From Candidatus Heimdallarchaeota archaeon (GTDB lineage Archaea > Asgardarchaeota > Heimdallarchaeia > Heimdallarchaeales > Heimdallarchaeaceae): DNA of 64,000 nt. A program made the position numbers and the translations under genes. Location of the stretch: contig JABCTC010000001.1 of assembly GCA_018238545.1 (NCBI GenBank), positions 62,001 through 126,000 of the forward strand, given 5' to 3'. Shown piece by piece: positions 54,587 through 63,571 of the stretch; position 1 is the stretch's first letter; each line of letters opens with the position of its first letter. The notes under the pieces were generated by a model, which made no database searches, was not told the DNA's origin, and was given only the letters and a program-made list of their open reading frames with translations.

Positions 54587-56011
54587 ATGAGAATAGGTCT
54601 TACATTTGATGATGTTCTTCTTGTACCAAAAAGGTCATCTGTTTTCTCTAGGCGTGATATAGATACTTCTACACGTCTTTCCAGAAATATCAATTTACAA
54701 ATCCCAATTGTTTCTTCTAACATGGATACAGTCACAGAATCACGTATGGCTATTGTTATGGCGCAACAAGGTGGAATAGGTATTATTCATAGATTTATGA
54801 CTGTTGACGAACAAGTTTCTGAAGTTAGAAAGGTTAAACGTTCTGAAATGATAAGAATAGACAATCCTTATTGTCTTCACCTTGAACATACTTTAGCTAA
54901 TGCTAAAAAAATGATGGATGATAAGGGTATTTCAGGTATTCTTGTTACTGATGATAAGGAGAAACTTATCGGGATTCTTACCACTCGTGATATCCTTTTT
55001 GAGGAGAATGGTGATGTTAAGTTAGCTGATTTGATGTCTACTGATTTAATCACAGCTTCTCCTGATATCACAATAGAAGAAGCTCAAGACATGTTGAAGA
55101 AGAATAGGATTGAGAAACTCCCCTTAGTAGATTCAAAAGGTTATCTGAAGGGTTTGATCACTTCTAAAGACATTATAAAAAGCAAAGTTCTTCCTGATTC
55201 CTCAAAAGATGCAAAAGGTCGTTTATTGGTTGGAGCTGCTATTGGTGTTAGAGGAGAATATCTACAAAGAGCTGAAGAATTAATTAACGCAAATTGTGAT
55301 GTTCTGGTTATCGACATAGCTCATGGACACTCTGATTTGGCTATCAATACCATAAGAGAAATAAGGGAAAACTTTGGCGATGTAGAGCTCATTGCAGGCA
55401 ACGTTGCTACAAAAGATGGCACTAAAGAATTGATTGAAGCTGGTTGTGATGGTATCAAGGCAGGAGTGGGTCCCGGTTCCATCTGCATAACAAGAATCGT
55501 TACTGGAGCTGGTGTTCCTCAACTTACAACAATTATGGATTGCTCGGAAATTGCTAAAGAGTATGATGTACCAATTATCGCTGATGGAGGTGTTCAGACA
55601 AGTGGAGATCTCACAAAAGCTATCGCTGCTGGTGCTTCAACTGTAATGATAGGTGGAATGTTTGCTGGCACAGAAGAAAGTCCAGGCGCATCTGTTCTAC
55701 GTCAAGGTAGAAGGTATAAGGTTGTCCGAGGTATGGCTAGTCTAGGGGCTTCTTTAGGAAGAGAATCAAGAAAGAAAGGTTCTTTTGATGAGCTTGATTT
55801 AGGGAGCATTGTTCCAGAGGGTGTTGAAGCAATGGTACCATATAGAGGTTCGACGGTGGAAGTTCTCGAACAGTTAGTAGGTGGATTACGTAGTGGCATT
55901 AGCTATTGTGGAGCTAAGAACATCAAAGAGATGCAAAAGAATGCTGAATTCATTCAAATTACTTCAGCTGGAAGAACTGAATCAGCTTCACATGATGTAG
56001 AGAAGATATAG
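54587..56011 (+). CDS. guaB: IMP dehydrogenase
   Basis: 474 residues from ATG 54587. Oxidises IMP to XMP in guanine nucleotide synthesis. [13 protein letters not shown] at the N-terminus, a pair of CBS domains (~95-205), the phosphate-binding and flap regions, and the catalytic loop [20 protein letters not shown] with the active-site Cys are all intact. The C-terminus has [33 protein letters not shown]-like CCTTTTAAG lies about 35 nt upstream. Confidence 0.95.
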   Translation: MRIGLTFDDVLLVPKRSSVFSRRDIDTSTRLSRNINLQIPIVSSNMDTVTESRMAIVMAQQGGIGIIHRFMTVDEQVSEVRKVKRSEMIRIDNPYCLHLEHTLANAKKMMDDKGISGILVTDDKEKLIGILTTRDILFEENGDVKLADLMSTDLITASPDITIEEAQDMLKKNRIEKLPLVDSKGYLKGLITSKDIIKSKVLPDSSKDAKGRLLVGAAIGVRGEYLQRAEELINANCDVLVIDIAHGHSDLAINTIREIRENFGDVELIAGNVATKDGTKELIEAGCDGIKAGVGPGSICITRIVTGAGVPQLTTIMDCSEIAKEYDVPIIADGGVQTSGDLTKAIAAGASTVMIGGMFAGTEESPGASVLRQGRRYKVVRGMASLGASLGRESRKKGSFDELDLGSIVPEGVEAMVPYRGSTVEVLEQLVGGLRSGISYCGAKNIKEMQKNAEFIQITSAGRTESASHDVEKI

Positions 56012-56098
56012 CTCTTCTCCTTAATTTTTTGCTACAAATTTTTGGTGCAAATAACTTATGACATGAATTCTATCTGAATTCTTTAGAAGTACCTAGGT

Positions 56099-56190
56099 AC
56101 ATCATGGGGACGCCACGAACCCTCCTACCCCGCCCACATCTTTTTGTAAAGATGCTTACGGTTCGCTTTTGGTTTTTAAGATGTAGACTC
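56099..56190 (-). mobile_element. remnant of a tnpB 3' end / omega-RNA scaffold
   Basis: On the minus strand it reads VYILKTKSEP, a stop, then ASLQKDVGGVGGFVASP, matching AYNILLKSDPKALPKRRVNGVGGYVMYP at the end of the tnpB at 6940. The core AGGAGGGTTCGTGGCGT (56110-56126) corresponds to 6972-6988. The coding part is decayed. No other element sequence is seen in 56012-56312. Confidence 0.65.
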
Positions 56191-56312
56191 GAGGATCACC
56201 ATAAAGTTGGTGCATATCTACAATCCTCACTGGATAATCTGTTTAACCCTATATAAATACCAAGAAAAATATACAAACAACTTATAAGTAACAACCAAAC
56301 CTTTGCACAGCA

Positions 56313-57818
56313 ATGGTGAATTATGGGGCTATTTCAGTTATCATTTTCAAAGTAAAGAACAACCAACCTTACTTTTATTTAGTTAAACGAAGTTCAAATA
56401 TGCCTATTTTTCCAGATACTTGGACACCTATTGCTGGTACTATAAATAAGGATGACCAAGAAGTCTATTCGTTCCTTTACAATAAATTGGGTAACATTAT
56501 CGATGATATGAGCTCTAGACTTACAGCTGTTAGACTTATGCTAGAACGAAATTTGCTCTCACCCTTTGAAGAAGAGCAAGCAAATAAAACTGAACAGGAT
56601 GTCTATGAAAGGATAAAGAATTTAGATTCTGATTTATTGAGTGTTTATCTTCATTCAATGATTCCCTCTGGTTTTGAAAAAATTAATAATGGAGAAAATA
56701 CTTTCAATGTTAAACAATACATTTTCATATCTTCAGGAAGTAGTATTTTTGAAAGACTAAATCTTATCAATAAATCAACTATTTACATTGATCCTAGATA
56801 TAAATTAGAAACTAAATCCAGATGGTTCTCTGCTAAACAGATAAAGAAGTTCTATGAAAAATCTAAAAAATTATTCCTTCCCTCTTTTGCTTATCTTATA
56901 CATTTGATTACTGATAAAGGAATGAAACTTATCGAAGCATCTCGTAGTCTAGTGAATATATTGGAAACTAATGAATCTGTGCACTACCAAATTCTACCTT
57001 TCATTTGGAGATATATGACTCAGGCATTAACTTTACCTCCGTTTCACACTACCAATATCTATGTTATTGGAGATAAAAGAAAATACATTATCGATCCCGG
57101 AGCAAATAGTGCATCTGATATTGTGAATCTTATAAGTTTTATTGAAGATCACATAAACGAAATTGAAGGCATCATTTTAACTAGTGCAAATGCTGATCAT
57201 TGTAATCAAGTTCTAGAACTGAAAAAAAGATACAATTTCCCAATTTACGCTTCTCATAATATAACAGGAATTATGGAAAGAGAAGGATGTGTGATTAATC
57301 ACGAATTAAAAGAAGGTGATAGAATTCAGTTAGGTCCCTACGAACCTACTGGTGAGAGCAACTGGTTTATGGAAGTTATAGATCTTCCTGGCAACTCTCT
57401 TGGATGTATTGGCTTATGGGATTCTAGAGGAATAATCTTCACTGGTTCAACACTACATAAAACACTAGTTAACACTCCTGGTCCTTACCCTAATTCCTTT
57501 GATGATTTATTTAGAAGTTTAAATAAACTGAAAAAATATCCAGCTCGTTTTGGACTTTCAGGTCATGGTAACTTAATAGCTGATGTGAATGCTTCGATAT
57601 CACTCAATCTAAAAAGAATGAAATGGTCAGAAAAATCTATTTTAAAGTATCTCAAGAAAGGTATTTCTCAGATAGATGAAATTGTTGACACGCTTATTGT
57701 TAAAGATCTACCCATGTGGAAAAGAATGACAAGAAATACCATTGTAGCTACTCTTGATAAACTGGTTCTTCAAGAAAAAGTTCTTCGAAGAGGGGATGGT
57801 TACTTACTCTCAAAGTAA
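56313..57818 (+). CDS. Nudix-metallo-beta-lactamase fusion with lost catalytic residues
   Basis: 501 residues. Residues 1-190 resemble a Nudix fold (SVIIFKVKNNQPYFYLVKRS, PDTWTPIAGTI), but where GX5EX7REUXEEXGU is expected there is SRLTAVRLMLERNLLSP. Residues ~245-430 resemble an LACTB2-type metallo-beta-lactamase: TNIYVIGDKRKYIIDPGAN and IILTSANADHCNQ where THxHxDH is expected, IDLPGNSLGCIGL where PGHTPGH is expected, and FTGSTLH where FTGD is expected; only DH and GHG remain. A C-terminal winged-helix-like tail follows, as in LACTB2. Probably a binding protein rather than an enzyme. Confidence 0.7.
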   Translation: MVNYGAISVIIFKVKNNQPYFYLVKRSSNMPIFPDTWTPIAGTINKDDQEVYSFLYNKLGNIIDDMSSRLTAVRLMLERNLLSPFEEEQANKTEQDVYERIKNLDSDLLSVYLHSMIPSGFEKINNGENTFNVKQYIFISSGSSIFERLNLINKSTIYIDPRYKLETKSRWFSAKQIKKFYEKSKKLFLPSFAYLIHLITDKGMKLIEASRSLVNILETNESVHYQILPFIWRYMTQALTLPPFHTTNIYVIGDKRKYIIDPGANSASDIVNLISFIEDHINEIEGIILTSANADHCNQVLELKKRYNFPIYASHNITGIMEREGCVINHELKEGDRIQLGPYEPTGESNWFMEVIDLPGNSLGCIGLWDSRGIIFTGSTLHKTLVNTPGPYPNSFDDLFRSLNKLKKYPARFGLSGHGNLIADVNASISLNLKRMKWSEKSILKYLKKGISQIDEIVDTLIVKDLPMWKRMTRNTIVATLDKLVLQEKVLRRGDGYLLSK

Positions 57819-57876
57819 TGATTAGTTTGAAATATTCACGCTAAAACTTATATTTGCATCAAATACTACCCAAACA

Positions 57877-59325
57877 ATGAGTATTCCACTTATACTAGAA
57901 ATGTGTGATCCTAACGCTTGTAAACTAGAATGTATTGATATTTGCCCTCAGAATAAGAAAAACAAAGTTGCAATTGAGATTAAAGAAGATAAAGCACGTA
58001 TCATAAAAAAAAATTGTATTAATTGTTTGCAATGTGTTTATGCTTGTCCATTAGATGCTATAGAAACCACAATAGGTGGCAATAACAAAACAACTTCTTC
58101 AAAACTGAAAGCAGAGAAAACAAAGAAAACTAGTCGAGGAGAAGAGAAAGTTTTCACAATCGATGAAACAGTATTTGAAAGATACAGTGAAAAGAAAACT
58201 ATTTTCAATAGAAGAATCTGGGATGAGAGCTATGAAGGTTATAAAAAACCAATATATGGGAAAGCATCAGAAAGGGCAAAACTAGGGATAGACGGATACT
58301 CCGAAATAGAACAAGCTGCGATGGATGCTGCATGGTCGATAGAAAACCTTGTTTCTATGAAGGAATTTCATGAAGAACGTTCAAAAACTCTAAATTCAGA
58401 AGAAAAAAAGAAAGTTGAAGTTGCTAAAGCTAAAACAGATGTTAAACAAGTAAATTATGATGTCCAACAACCTCAGCAATACAAGGTAGAAGACCCAAGA
58501 GAAATGACTGTTTGGCTGAAAAAAATAGCAAAATTTTATGGCGCTAACCTAATAGGAATAGCAAAGCTTGATCCAAAATGGATATACTCCGAGGATAGAA
58601 TGGAGAGAGAATACATAATTCCTGAAAATTTGAAGTATGCGATAGTTATTGCAATAGAAATGGATCAAGGGGCAATAAACACTTCCCCAAAGATGCCTTC
58701 TGGTATTGCAACTGGCTTAGGATACTCAAAGATAGCTTTTGTTAGAACATTAGTATCAAAGTTTGTTAAAAATCTAGGATATGAAGCTGTTCCTGCTGGA
58801 AACACTTTAGGACTCTCTGTTCCTTTAGCAATTGAAGCAGGATTGGGTGGATATGGTCGACAAGGTTTGCTAATTACACGTGACTATGGGCCAAGAGTTA
58901 GGATATGCAAAATATTAACTGATATGCCTTTAATTGCAGATAAACCTGATTATAAATTTGCTAAATCAGTAGTTAAGTTCTGTCGTACTTGTAAAACATG
59001 CGCAGAAAGATGCCCTTCAGCTTCAATACCCTTTGATGACGATGAGAGTTACAAAACCTATAGTACCAGTAACAATCCTGGAATTAAGAAGTGGTATATT
59101 AATGTGGAAACCTGTTTTCTTTACTGGCTAGAGAATGGTGGAGATTGTTCTACTTGCATCTCTGACTGCGAATACAGCCATGTTCCCACTTTGCCTCATA
59201 AATTTGCTAATTGGATTATCATGAACTTTCCTTTTCTTAATCCTATTTGGCCATTTATAGGGAAAATGTTAGGCTATGGTGGTAATAAGTCAGCTAAGAA
59301 GTTCTGGAAGAAGATCAAAGTATAG
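57877..59325 (+). CDS. RdhA-like cobalamin/Fe-S protein with extra N-terminal ferredoxin
   Basis: 482 residues. The N-terminal ferredoxin CDPNACKLECIDICP ... CINCLQCVYACPLDAIE resembles that of RNase L inhibitor (ABCE1). After a charged linker, residues ~205-400 resemble the cobalamin-binding core of reductive dehalogenases and epoxyqueuosine reductases (LIGIAKLDPKWIY; AGNTLGLSVPLAIEAGLGGYGRQGLLIT). A C-terminal double cluster follows (FCRTCKTCAERCP; CFLYWLENGGDCSTCISDCEYSH), the RdhA arrangement. No Tat signal, so cytoplasmic; a catabolic or detoxifying reductase is likely, dehalogenation unproven. Confidence 0.8.
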   Translation: MSIPLILEMCDPNACKLECIDICPQNKKNKVAIEIKEDKARIIKKNCINCLQCVYACPLDAIETTIGGNNKTTSSKLKAEKTKKTSRGEEKVFTIDETVFERYSEKKTIFNRRIWDESYEGYKKPIYGKASERAKLGIDGYSEIEQAAMDAAWSIENLVSMKEFHEERSKTLNSEEKKKVEVAKAKTDVKQVNYDVQQPQQYKVEDPREMTVWLKKIAKFYGANLIGIAKLDPKWIYSEDRMEREYIIPENLKYAIVIAIEMDQGAINTSPKMPSGIATGLGYSKIAFVRTLVSKFVKNLGYEAVPAGNTLGLSVPLAIEAGLGGYGRQGLLITRDYGPRVRICKILTDMPLIADKPDYKFAKSVVKFCRTCKTCAERCPSASIPFDDDESYKTYSTSNNPGIKKWYINVETCFLYWLENGGDCSTCISDCEYSHVPTLPHKFANWIIMNFPFLNPIWPFIGKMLGYGGNKSAKKFWKKIKV

Positions 59326-59337
59326 TTTTCCACCTTT

Positions 59338-60189
59338 TTACCCAAAGAAATCTGCAAGTTTATGTTGTCCCTTGAAGGTAGTTTTTTCTGGTATCATTAC
59401 ATTGAGGCCTCTCTTGCCTAGCATTTCTCTAAATTTACCTGCAATAGGAGGAGCGTAACCTGAAAAATGTTGGTTGATGTAAACAAATGCTGATTTTTCT
59501 GGATTATTTATTAATTCTTGAGAAAGCTCTCCGACCATCTCTTCTATTAATTCACTTCTATCTAGAACTTGTCTCCCCAAATCTGTTTGAGTCTTATGTG
59601 ATCCAATAATTCTTAGATAGAAATAATCACTCTTAATTTTCTCATATAAGTTAAGTTTGAGATATGGTAAATAAGCACTTACAATACCCAATTTCTTGTT
59701 ATTAAGAAAGTCATAGGTTTCTTGATTAAACCATGTTTTATGTCTGAATTCTAGTAGAAGTGTATAATCGTTGTGAGGAAAAAAGTTTACAAATGTTTCT
59801 AATTCTTCCATTGTTCTTGCATTTTTCTCAAAACTGGGGGCGAATTGCATGACTAGAGGACCAAGTTTATCCTTTAATGGACTCATTACATGCAAAAACG
59901 ATTTCAAACTCTCTCTGGTTGAAGCTAGACTTTCAGCTTGCGAGATTATCTTTGGCATTTTTGCTGTAAGAACAAAATCATCTGGTAGTAGTTTTTCCCA
60001 GCGTTTTGTGGTCTCTATTTTAGGATAAGCATAGAAAGTTGAATTTATTTCACAAGTGGTAAATTGTGTTGAATAATATCCAAGTAACTCATAATTTTTC
60101 ACGTCTGAAGGGTAAAAACCACCTAAATTTGCTTTCCAATCATCATAATTAAATCCAGTACAACCCACATGAATTTGCTGATTTGTCAT
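59338..60189 (-). CDS. DUF72 family protein
   Basis: 283 residues from ATG 60189. IHVGCTGFNYDDWKANLGGFYP, FTTCEINSTFYAYP, LTAKMPKIISQ, FAPSFEKN, LLLEFRHKTWFN, and FVYINQHFSGYAP are the DUF72 (YecE-like) landmarks of this TIM-barrel family. Its biochemical role is not established. Convergent with the RdhA-like gene (12-base gap). Confidence 0.9.
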   Translation of the reverse strand: MTNQQIHVGCTGFNYDDWKANLGGFYPSDVKNYELLGYYSTQFTTCEINSTFYAYPKIETTKRWEKLLPDDFVLTAKMPKIISQAESLASTRESLKSFLHVMSPLKDKLGPLVMQFAPSFEKNARTMEELETFVNFFPHNDYTLLLEFRHKTWFNQETYDFLNNKKLGIVSAYLPYLKLNLYEKIKSDYFYLRIIGSHKTQTDLGRQVLDRSELIEEMVGELSQELINNPEKSAFVYINQHFSGYAPPIAGKFREMLGKRGLNVMIPEKTTFKGQHKLADFFG

Positions 60190-60314
60190 GATATCCACCT
60201 CAAGAAATAGTTTTTAGTTAAAAAGCCCGTCTTGTTCGCTAAAAATCTTTCTTTTTTATTGCGGAGAAAACTACTATAATCTATTTAATATATCTTGAGA
60301 ACTGTTTTCTGCCT

Positions 60315-60412
60315 TTAGGCAACCCCTTGCCCGTGAGGCTGAGTAGTGGCAGTTAGAACAATTAATTGAGTTACGCCACTAACTCTCCTCCATCCACCAG
60401 GGCATTTTTTTT
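60315..60412 (+). ncRNA. candidate structured RNA, or orphan tnpB-scaffold on the other strand
   Basis: Plus-strand view: TATA TTTAATATAT (60284-60293), a closing stem TGCCC (60328-60332) with GGGCA (60400-60404), a long hairpin GAGTAGTGGC (60341-60350) with GCCACTAACTC (60375-60385, one bulged A), then T8 (60405-60412). Minus-strand view: the core AGGAGAGTTAGTGGCGT (60373-60389) matches 15 of 17 bases of the tnpB-remnant core at 56110. The rest of 60199-60521 shows no gene. Confidence 0.4.
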
Positions 60413-60533
60413 ATATTTAGATTACTGTGATTATTTATCTCTTTAACATAGCTTTTTTAGAAATTTCTCTGTGTCTATTGGGTTCAATTTAAAAAGGTTG
60501 AAACATTTCCCACGTTAAACAGTGGATTTTGAA

Positions 60534-61844
60534 ATGGATACTATAGAAAAATTATCTAAACATATGCTTGTTGACGGATTTCCTTTGATACTTGACATGG
60601 AAAAAAGTCAAGGTTGTAGAATTTACGATAAAAAAAGTGATAAAACTTTTCTAGATTTCTTTTCTTTCTTTGCTTCTAACCCTGTAGGTATGAATCATCC
60701 CGAGATGGTAAGTAAAGAATTTATCAATAAGATAGGAACTATAGCAGTTAATAAGCCAAGTTGCTCCGATTTTTATACTGATGAAATGGGTGATTTTGTT
60801 GAAACTTTTAGTAGAGTAGGAATACCTGATTTCCTTCCGAACCTCTTTATGATATCAGGTGGTGCATTAGCTGTAGAAAATTCTCTAAAAGCAGCTTTTG
60901 ACTGGAAAGTGCGCAAGAATTTTGCTAAAGGAATAGATGAAGAAGTTGGATCAAAAGTTATTCATTTTGAACAAGCTTTTCACGGACGAAGTGGATACAC
61001 TCTTAGTTTAACAAACACTTTCGATCCTCGTAAAACAAAGTACTTCCCCAAATTCAAAGATTGGCCAAGAGTCATCACCCCCAAAATTACTTTTCCTCTT
61101 GAAGAAAATTTTGAATCAGTAATGCAATTAGAGGAAAAAAGTTGCCAACAAATACATGATGCAATAGAGCTATATGGAGACGATATTGCAGCTTTACTAA
61201 TCGAACCTATTCAAGCAGAAGGTGGTGATAATCATTTCCGACCACAATTCATGGAAAAATTAAGGTCAATATGCGACTCTCATGATATTATGCTTATTTA
61301 TGATGAAATACAAACTGGTGCTGGAATGACAGGTTCTTTCTGGGCTCTTGATCATTTTGGTGATAAAGCTAGACCTGATATTATATGCTTTGGAAAGAAA
61401 ATGCAAGTGTGTGGTATTCTTGCCTCCAACAAAGTTAAGGAAGTGGAAAACAATGTTTTCGAAGAATCAAGTCGAATAAACAGTACTTGGGGTGGAAATT
61501 TGGTAGACATGGTCCGTGCAACTAAGTATCTAGAAATAATTGAGAAAGATAACTTAGTAGCAAAAGCAGCGACCAATGGTAAGTATATGTTAGATTTGGT
61601 TTATGAATTCCAAACTGATTTCCCTGATTTAATATCCAACGCTCGTGGAAAAGGTTACTTTATTGCTTTTGACCTTCCTGATACTGCAACTCGTGATAAA
61701 ATTATGAAAATAGCTTATGATAAACAGCTATTGATTTTAGGTTGTGGTGAAAAATCTATCCGTTTCAGACCTTACCTTACAACAGAGCAAGCTGAAATTG
61801 ATGAAGGCATGGCTATTTTATTGGAGATTATCAAATCTCTTTAA
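60534..61844 (+). CDS. lat: L-lysine 6-aminotransferase (class III, PLP)
   Basis: 436 residues from ATG 60534; a GTG at 60522 is possible. HMLVDGFPLILDMEKSQGCRIYD and FLDFFSFFASNPVGMNHPEM are specific to the lysine epsilon-aminotransferase family. FEQAFHGRSGYTLSLTN, EPIQAEGGDNHF, IYDEIQTGAGMTG and the PLP-lysine segment ICFGKKMQVCGI are intact. It transfers the 6-amino group of lysine to 2-oxoglutarate, giving 2-aminoadipate semialdehyde. No neighbouring lysine-pathway gene is seen. Confidence 0.9.
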   Translation: MDTIEKLSKHMLVDGFPLILDMEKSQGCRIYDKKSDKTFLDFFSFFASNPVGMNHPEMVSKEFINKIGTIAVNKPSCSDFYTDEMGDFVETFSRVGIPDFLPNLFMISGGALAVENSLKAAFDWKVRKNFAKGIDEEVGSKVIHFEQAFHGRSGYTLSLTNTFDPRKTKYFPKFKDWPRVITPKITFPLEENFESVMQLEEKSCQQIHDAIELYGDDIAALLIEPIQAEGGDNHFRPQFMEKLRSICDSHDIMLIYDEIQTGAGMTGSFWALDHFGDKARPDIICFGKKMQVCGILASNKVKEVENNVFEESSRINSTWGGNLVDMVRATKYLEIIEKDNLVAKAATNGKYMLDLVYEFQTDFPDLISNARGKGYFIAFDLPDTATRDKIMKIAYDKQLLILGCGEKSIRFRPYLTTEQAEIDEGMAILLEIIKSL

Positions 61845-61983
61845 TTTCTTTTCTTCTCCATTGCGATGATTTTAAATATACATCTTTTTGTTATTTTTTA
61901 CAGCTAATGATTTAGCTTAAAAAATATGATTCATGATTAAACTTAAAATTTCATTGTGAATCTGATAAATAAGGTGGATAATA

Positions 61984-62892
61984 TTGCCTCTAGTAGAATG
62001 TGTGCCAAATTTCAGTGAAGGAAAGCGTGAAGAAGTAGTACAACAAATTGTTGATGCTATTAAAAAAGCTGGCAAGATAACTCTTCTTGACAGCCGTATG
62101 GATCCTGATCATAATAGAGCTGTAGTAACTTTCATAGGCGAACCTAATGAATGTTTGAAAGCAGCTTTTGCAGGATGTAAAAAAGCAACAGAACTCATAG
62201 ATATGAATGAACATAAGGGAGAACATAATAGGTTTGGAGCTACAGATGTAATTCCTTTCATACCCGTTTCTGATGTTTCGTTAGAAGAATGTGTTGATTT
62301 AGCACAGAAACTTGGAGAAAAATTAGCAAAGGAACTCAAGATTCCTGTATATCTTTATGGTGCTGCTGCATCCAAACCGGAAAGAGAAGTTCTTCAAAAG
62401 TTTAGAACTAAAACTTTCCAATATGAACAATTGAAAGAAGAAATAGCAACAGATGACCAGTATATTCCTGATTTTGGTGATAGAGAAACTCATCCAACTG
62501 CAGGAGCAACAATTATCGGAGCTAGAAACTTTCTTGTCGCTTACAATGTTTATCTTAATACTGATGATATGTCAATAGCTAAAACTATTGCAAAAAATAT
62601 TAGACACAGTGGTGGTGGTCTCAGATATATCCAAGCTGGAGCAATGGAGATCACTGAAAGAAAGTGTGTTCAAGTTTCAATGAATATAACTGATTATAAA
62701 GGAACACCTCTACACCGCGTTTTTGACATGGTAAAAAGAGAAGCGGAAAGATTTGGTGTAGCTGTAACAGAAAGCGAGATCTATGGAATGGTACCGATGG
62801 ATGCTTTGATTGATGCCGCAGAAAGCTACTTACAATTGAATAAATTCGATAGAGATCAAATTATAGAAAAAAAACTAGATTCTGAAGAGTGA
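61984..62892 (+). CDS. ftcD: glutamate formiminotransferase
   Basis: 302 residues from TTG 61984, with GGTGG upstream. PLVECVPNFSEGKREEVVQQIV, SRMDPDHNRAVVTFIGEP, GEHNRFGATDVIPFIPV and GMVPMDALIDAAESYL are landmarks of the N-terminal formiminotransferase domain of FTCD. It moves the formimino group of formiminoglutamate to tetrahydrofolate in histidine breakdown. The cyclodeaminase is a separate gene five bases downstream, as in many prokaryotes. Confidence 0.92.
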   Translation: MPLVECVPNFSEGKREEVVQQIVDAIKKAGKITLLDSRMDPDHNRAVVTFIGEPNECLKAAFAGCKKATELIDMNEHKGEHNRFGATDVIPFIPVSDVSLEECVDLAQKLGEKLAKELKIPVYLYGAAASKPEREVLQKFRTKTFQYEQLKEEIATDDQYIPDFGDRETHPTAGATIIGARNFLVAYNVYLNTDDMSIAKTIAKNIRHSGGGLRYIQAGAMEITERKCVQVSMNITDYKGTPLHRVFDMVKREAERFGVAVTESEIYGMVPMDALIDAAESYLQLNKFDRDQIIEKKLDSEE

Positions 62893-62897
62893 ATAAC

Positions 62898-63536
62898 ATG
62901 AGCAAAGAATTAATCGATATGAAAATAACAGAGTTTCTCGAAATTTTAGCGTCTGACGCTCCTGCCCCTGGTGGTGGAGCCGCAGCTGCTATCGCTGGAG
63001 CAATGGGCGCAGGATTAGGTTCAATGGTTGCTAACCTAACTATTGGTAAAGAAGGATATGAAACTGTACAAGACCTCTTCAAGGAAAAGCTTGTCAAAAC
63101 TGAAGCATTAAGAGCTAAGTTAACCGAATTAGTTGATTTAGATGCCAATGCTTTTAGTGGAGTAATCAAATCATTTGGTTTGCCAAAGGGAACAGAAGAG
63201 GAAAAGGCTGTTCGTTCTGCTACAATTTTATCAGAATATAAAGTTGCCACTGAAGTTCCCATGGAAACTTGTAAAGCATGCAGAGAAGTTATAGACCATC
63301 TAATTGATATGGGCACTAAAGGCAATAAAAACGCTTTAAGTGACATCGCAGTTGGTGCTTTATGCGCTCTTACAGGACTTAAATCAGCTGTTCATAATGT
63401 TGAAATTAATCTTGGTTATATATCTGGTAAAGATAAAGCATATGCAGAGCAGATGGAAGCACAACTAGGAAGTTTATTAGAGAATATTGATGAAAAGGTC
63501 AACAAACTCGATGAAGATGTTCGAGCAACCTTTTAA
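62898..63536 (+). CDS. fchA: formiminotetrahydrofolate cyclodeaminase
   Basis: 212 residues from ATG 62898. ITEFLEILASDAPAPGGGAAAAIAGAMGAGLGSMVANLTIGK is the signature of the all-helical cyclodeaminase family, followed by DANAFSGVIKSFGLPKG. It converts 5-formimino-THF to methenyl-THF plus ammonia, acting with the preceding transferase. The two genes nearly overlap and are surely co-transcribed. Confidence 0.92.
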   Translation: MSKELIDMKITEFLEILASDAPAPGGGAAAAIAGAMGAGLGSMVANLTIGKEGYETVQDLFKEKLVKTEALRAKLTELVDLDANAFSGVIKSFGLPKGTEEEKAVRSATILSEYKVATEVPMETCKACREVIDHLIDMGTKGNKNALSDIAVGALCALTGLKSAVHNVEINLGYISGKDKAYAEQMEAQLGSLLENIDEKVNKLDEDVRATF

Positions 63537-63571
63537 CAATTTTTCTTTTTTATTTACTAATGTGATAATAG

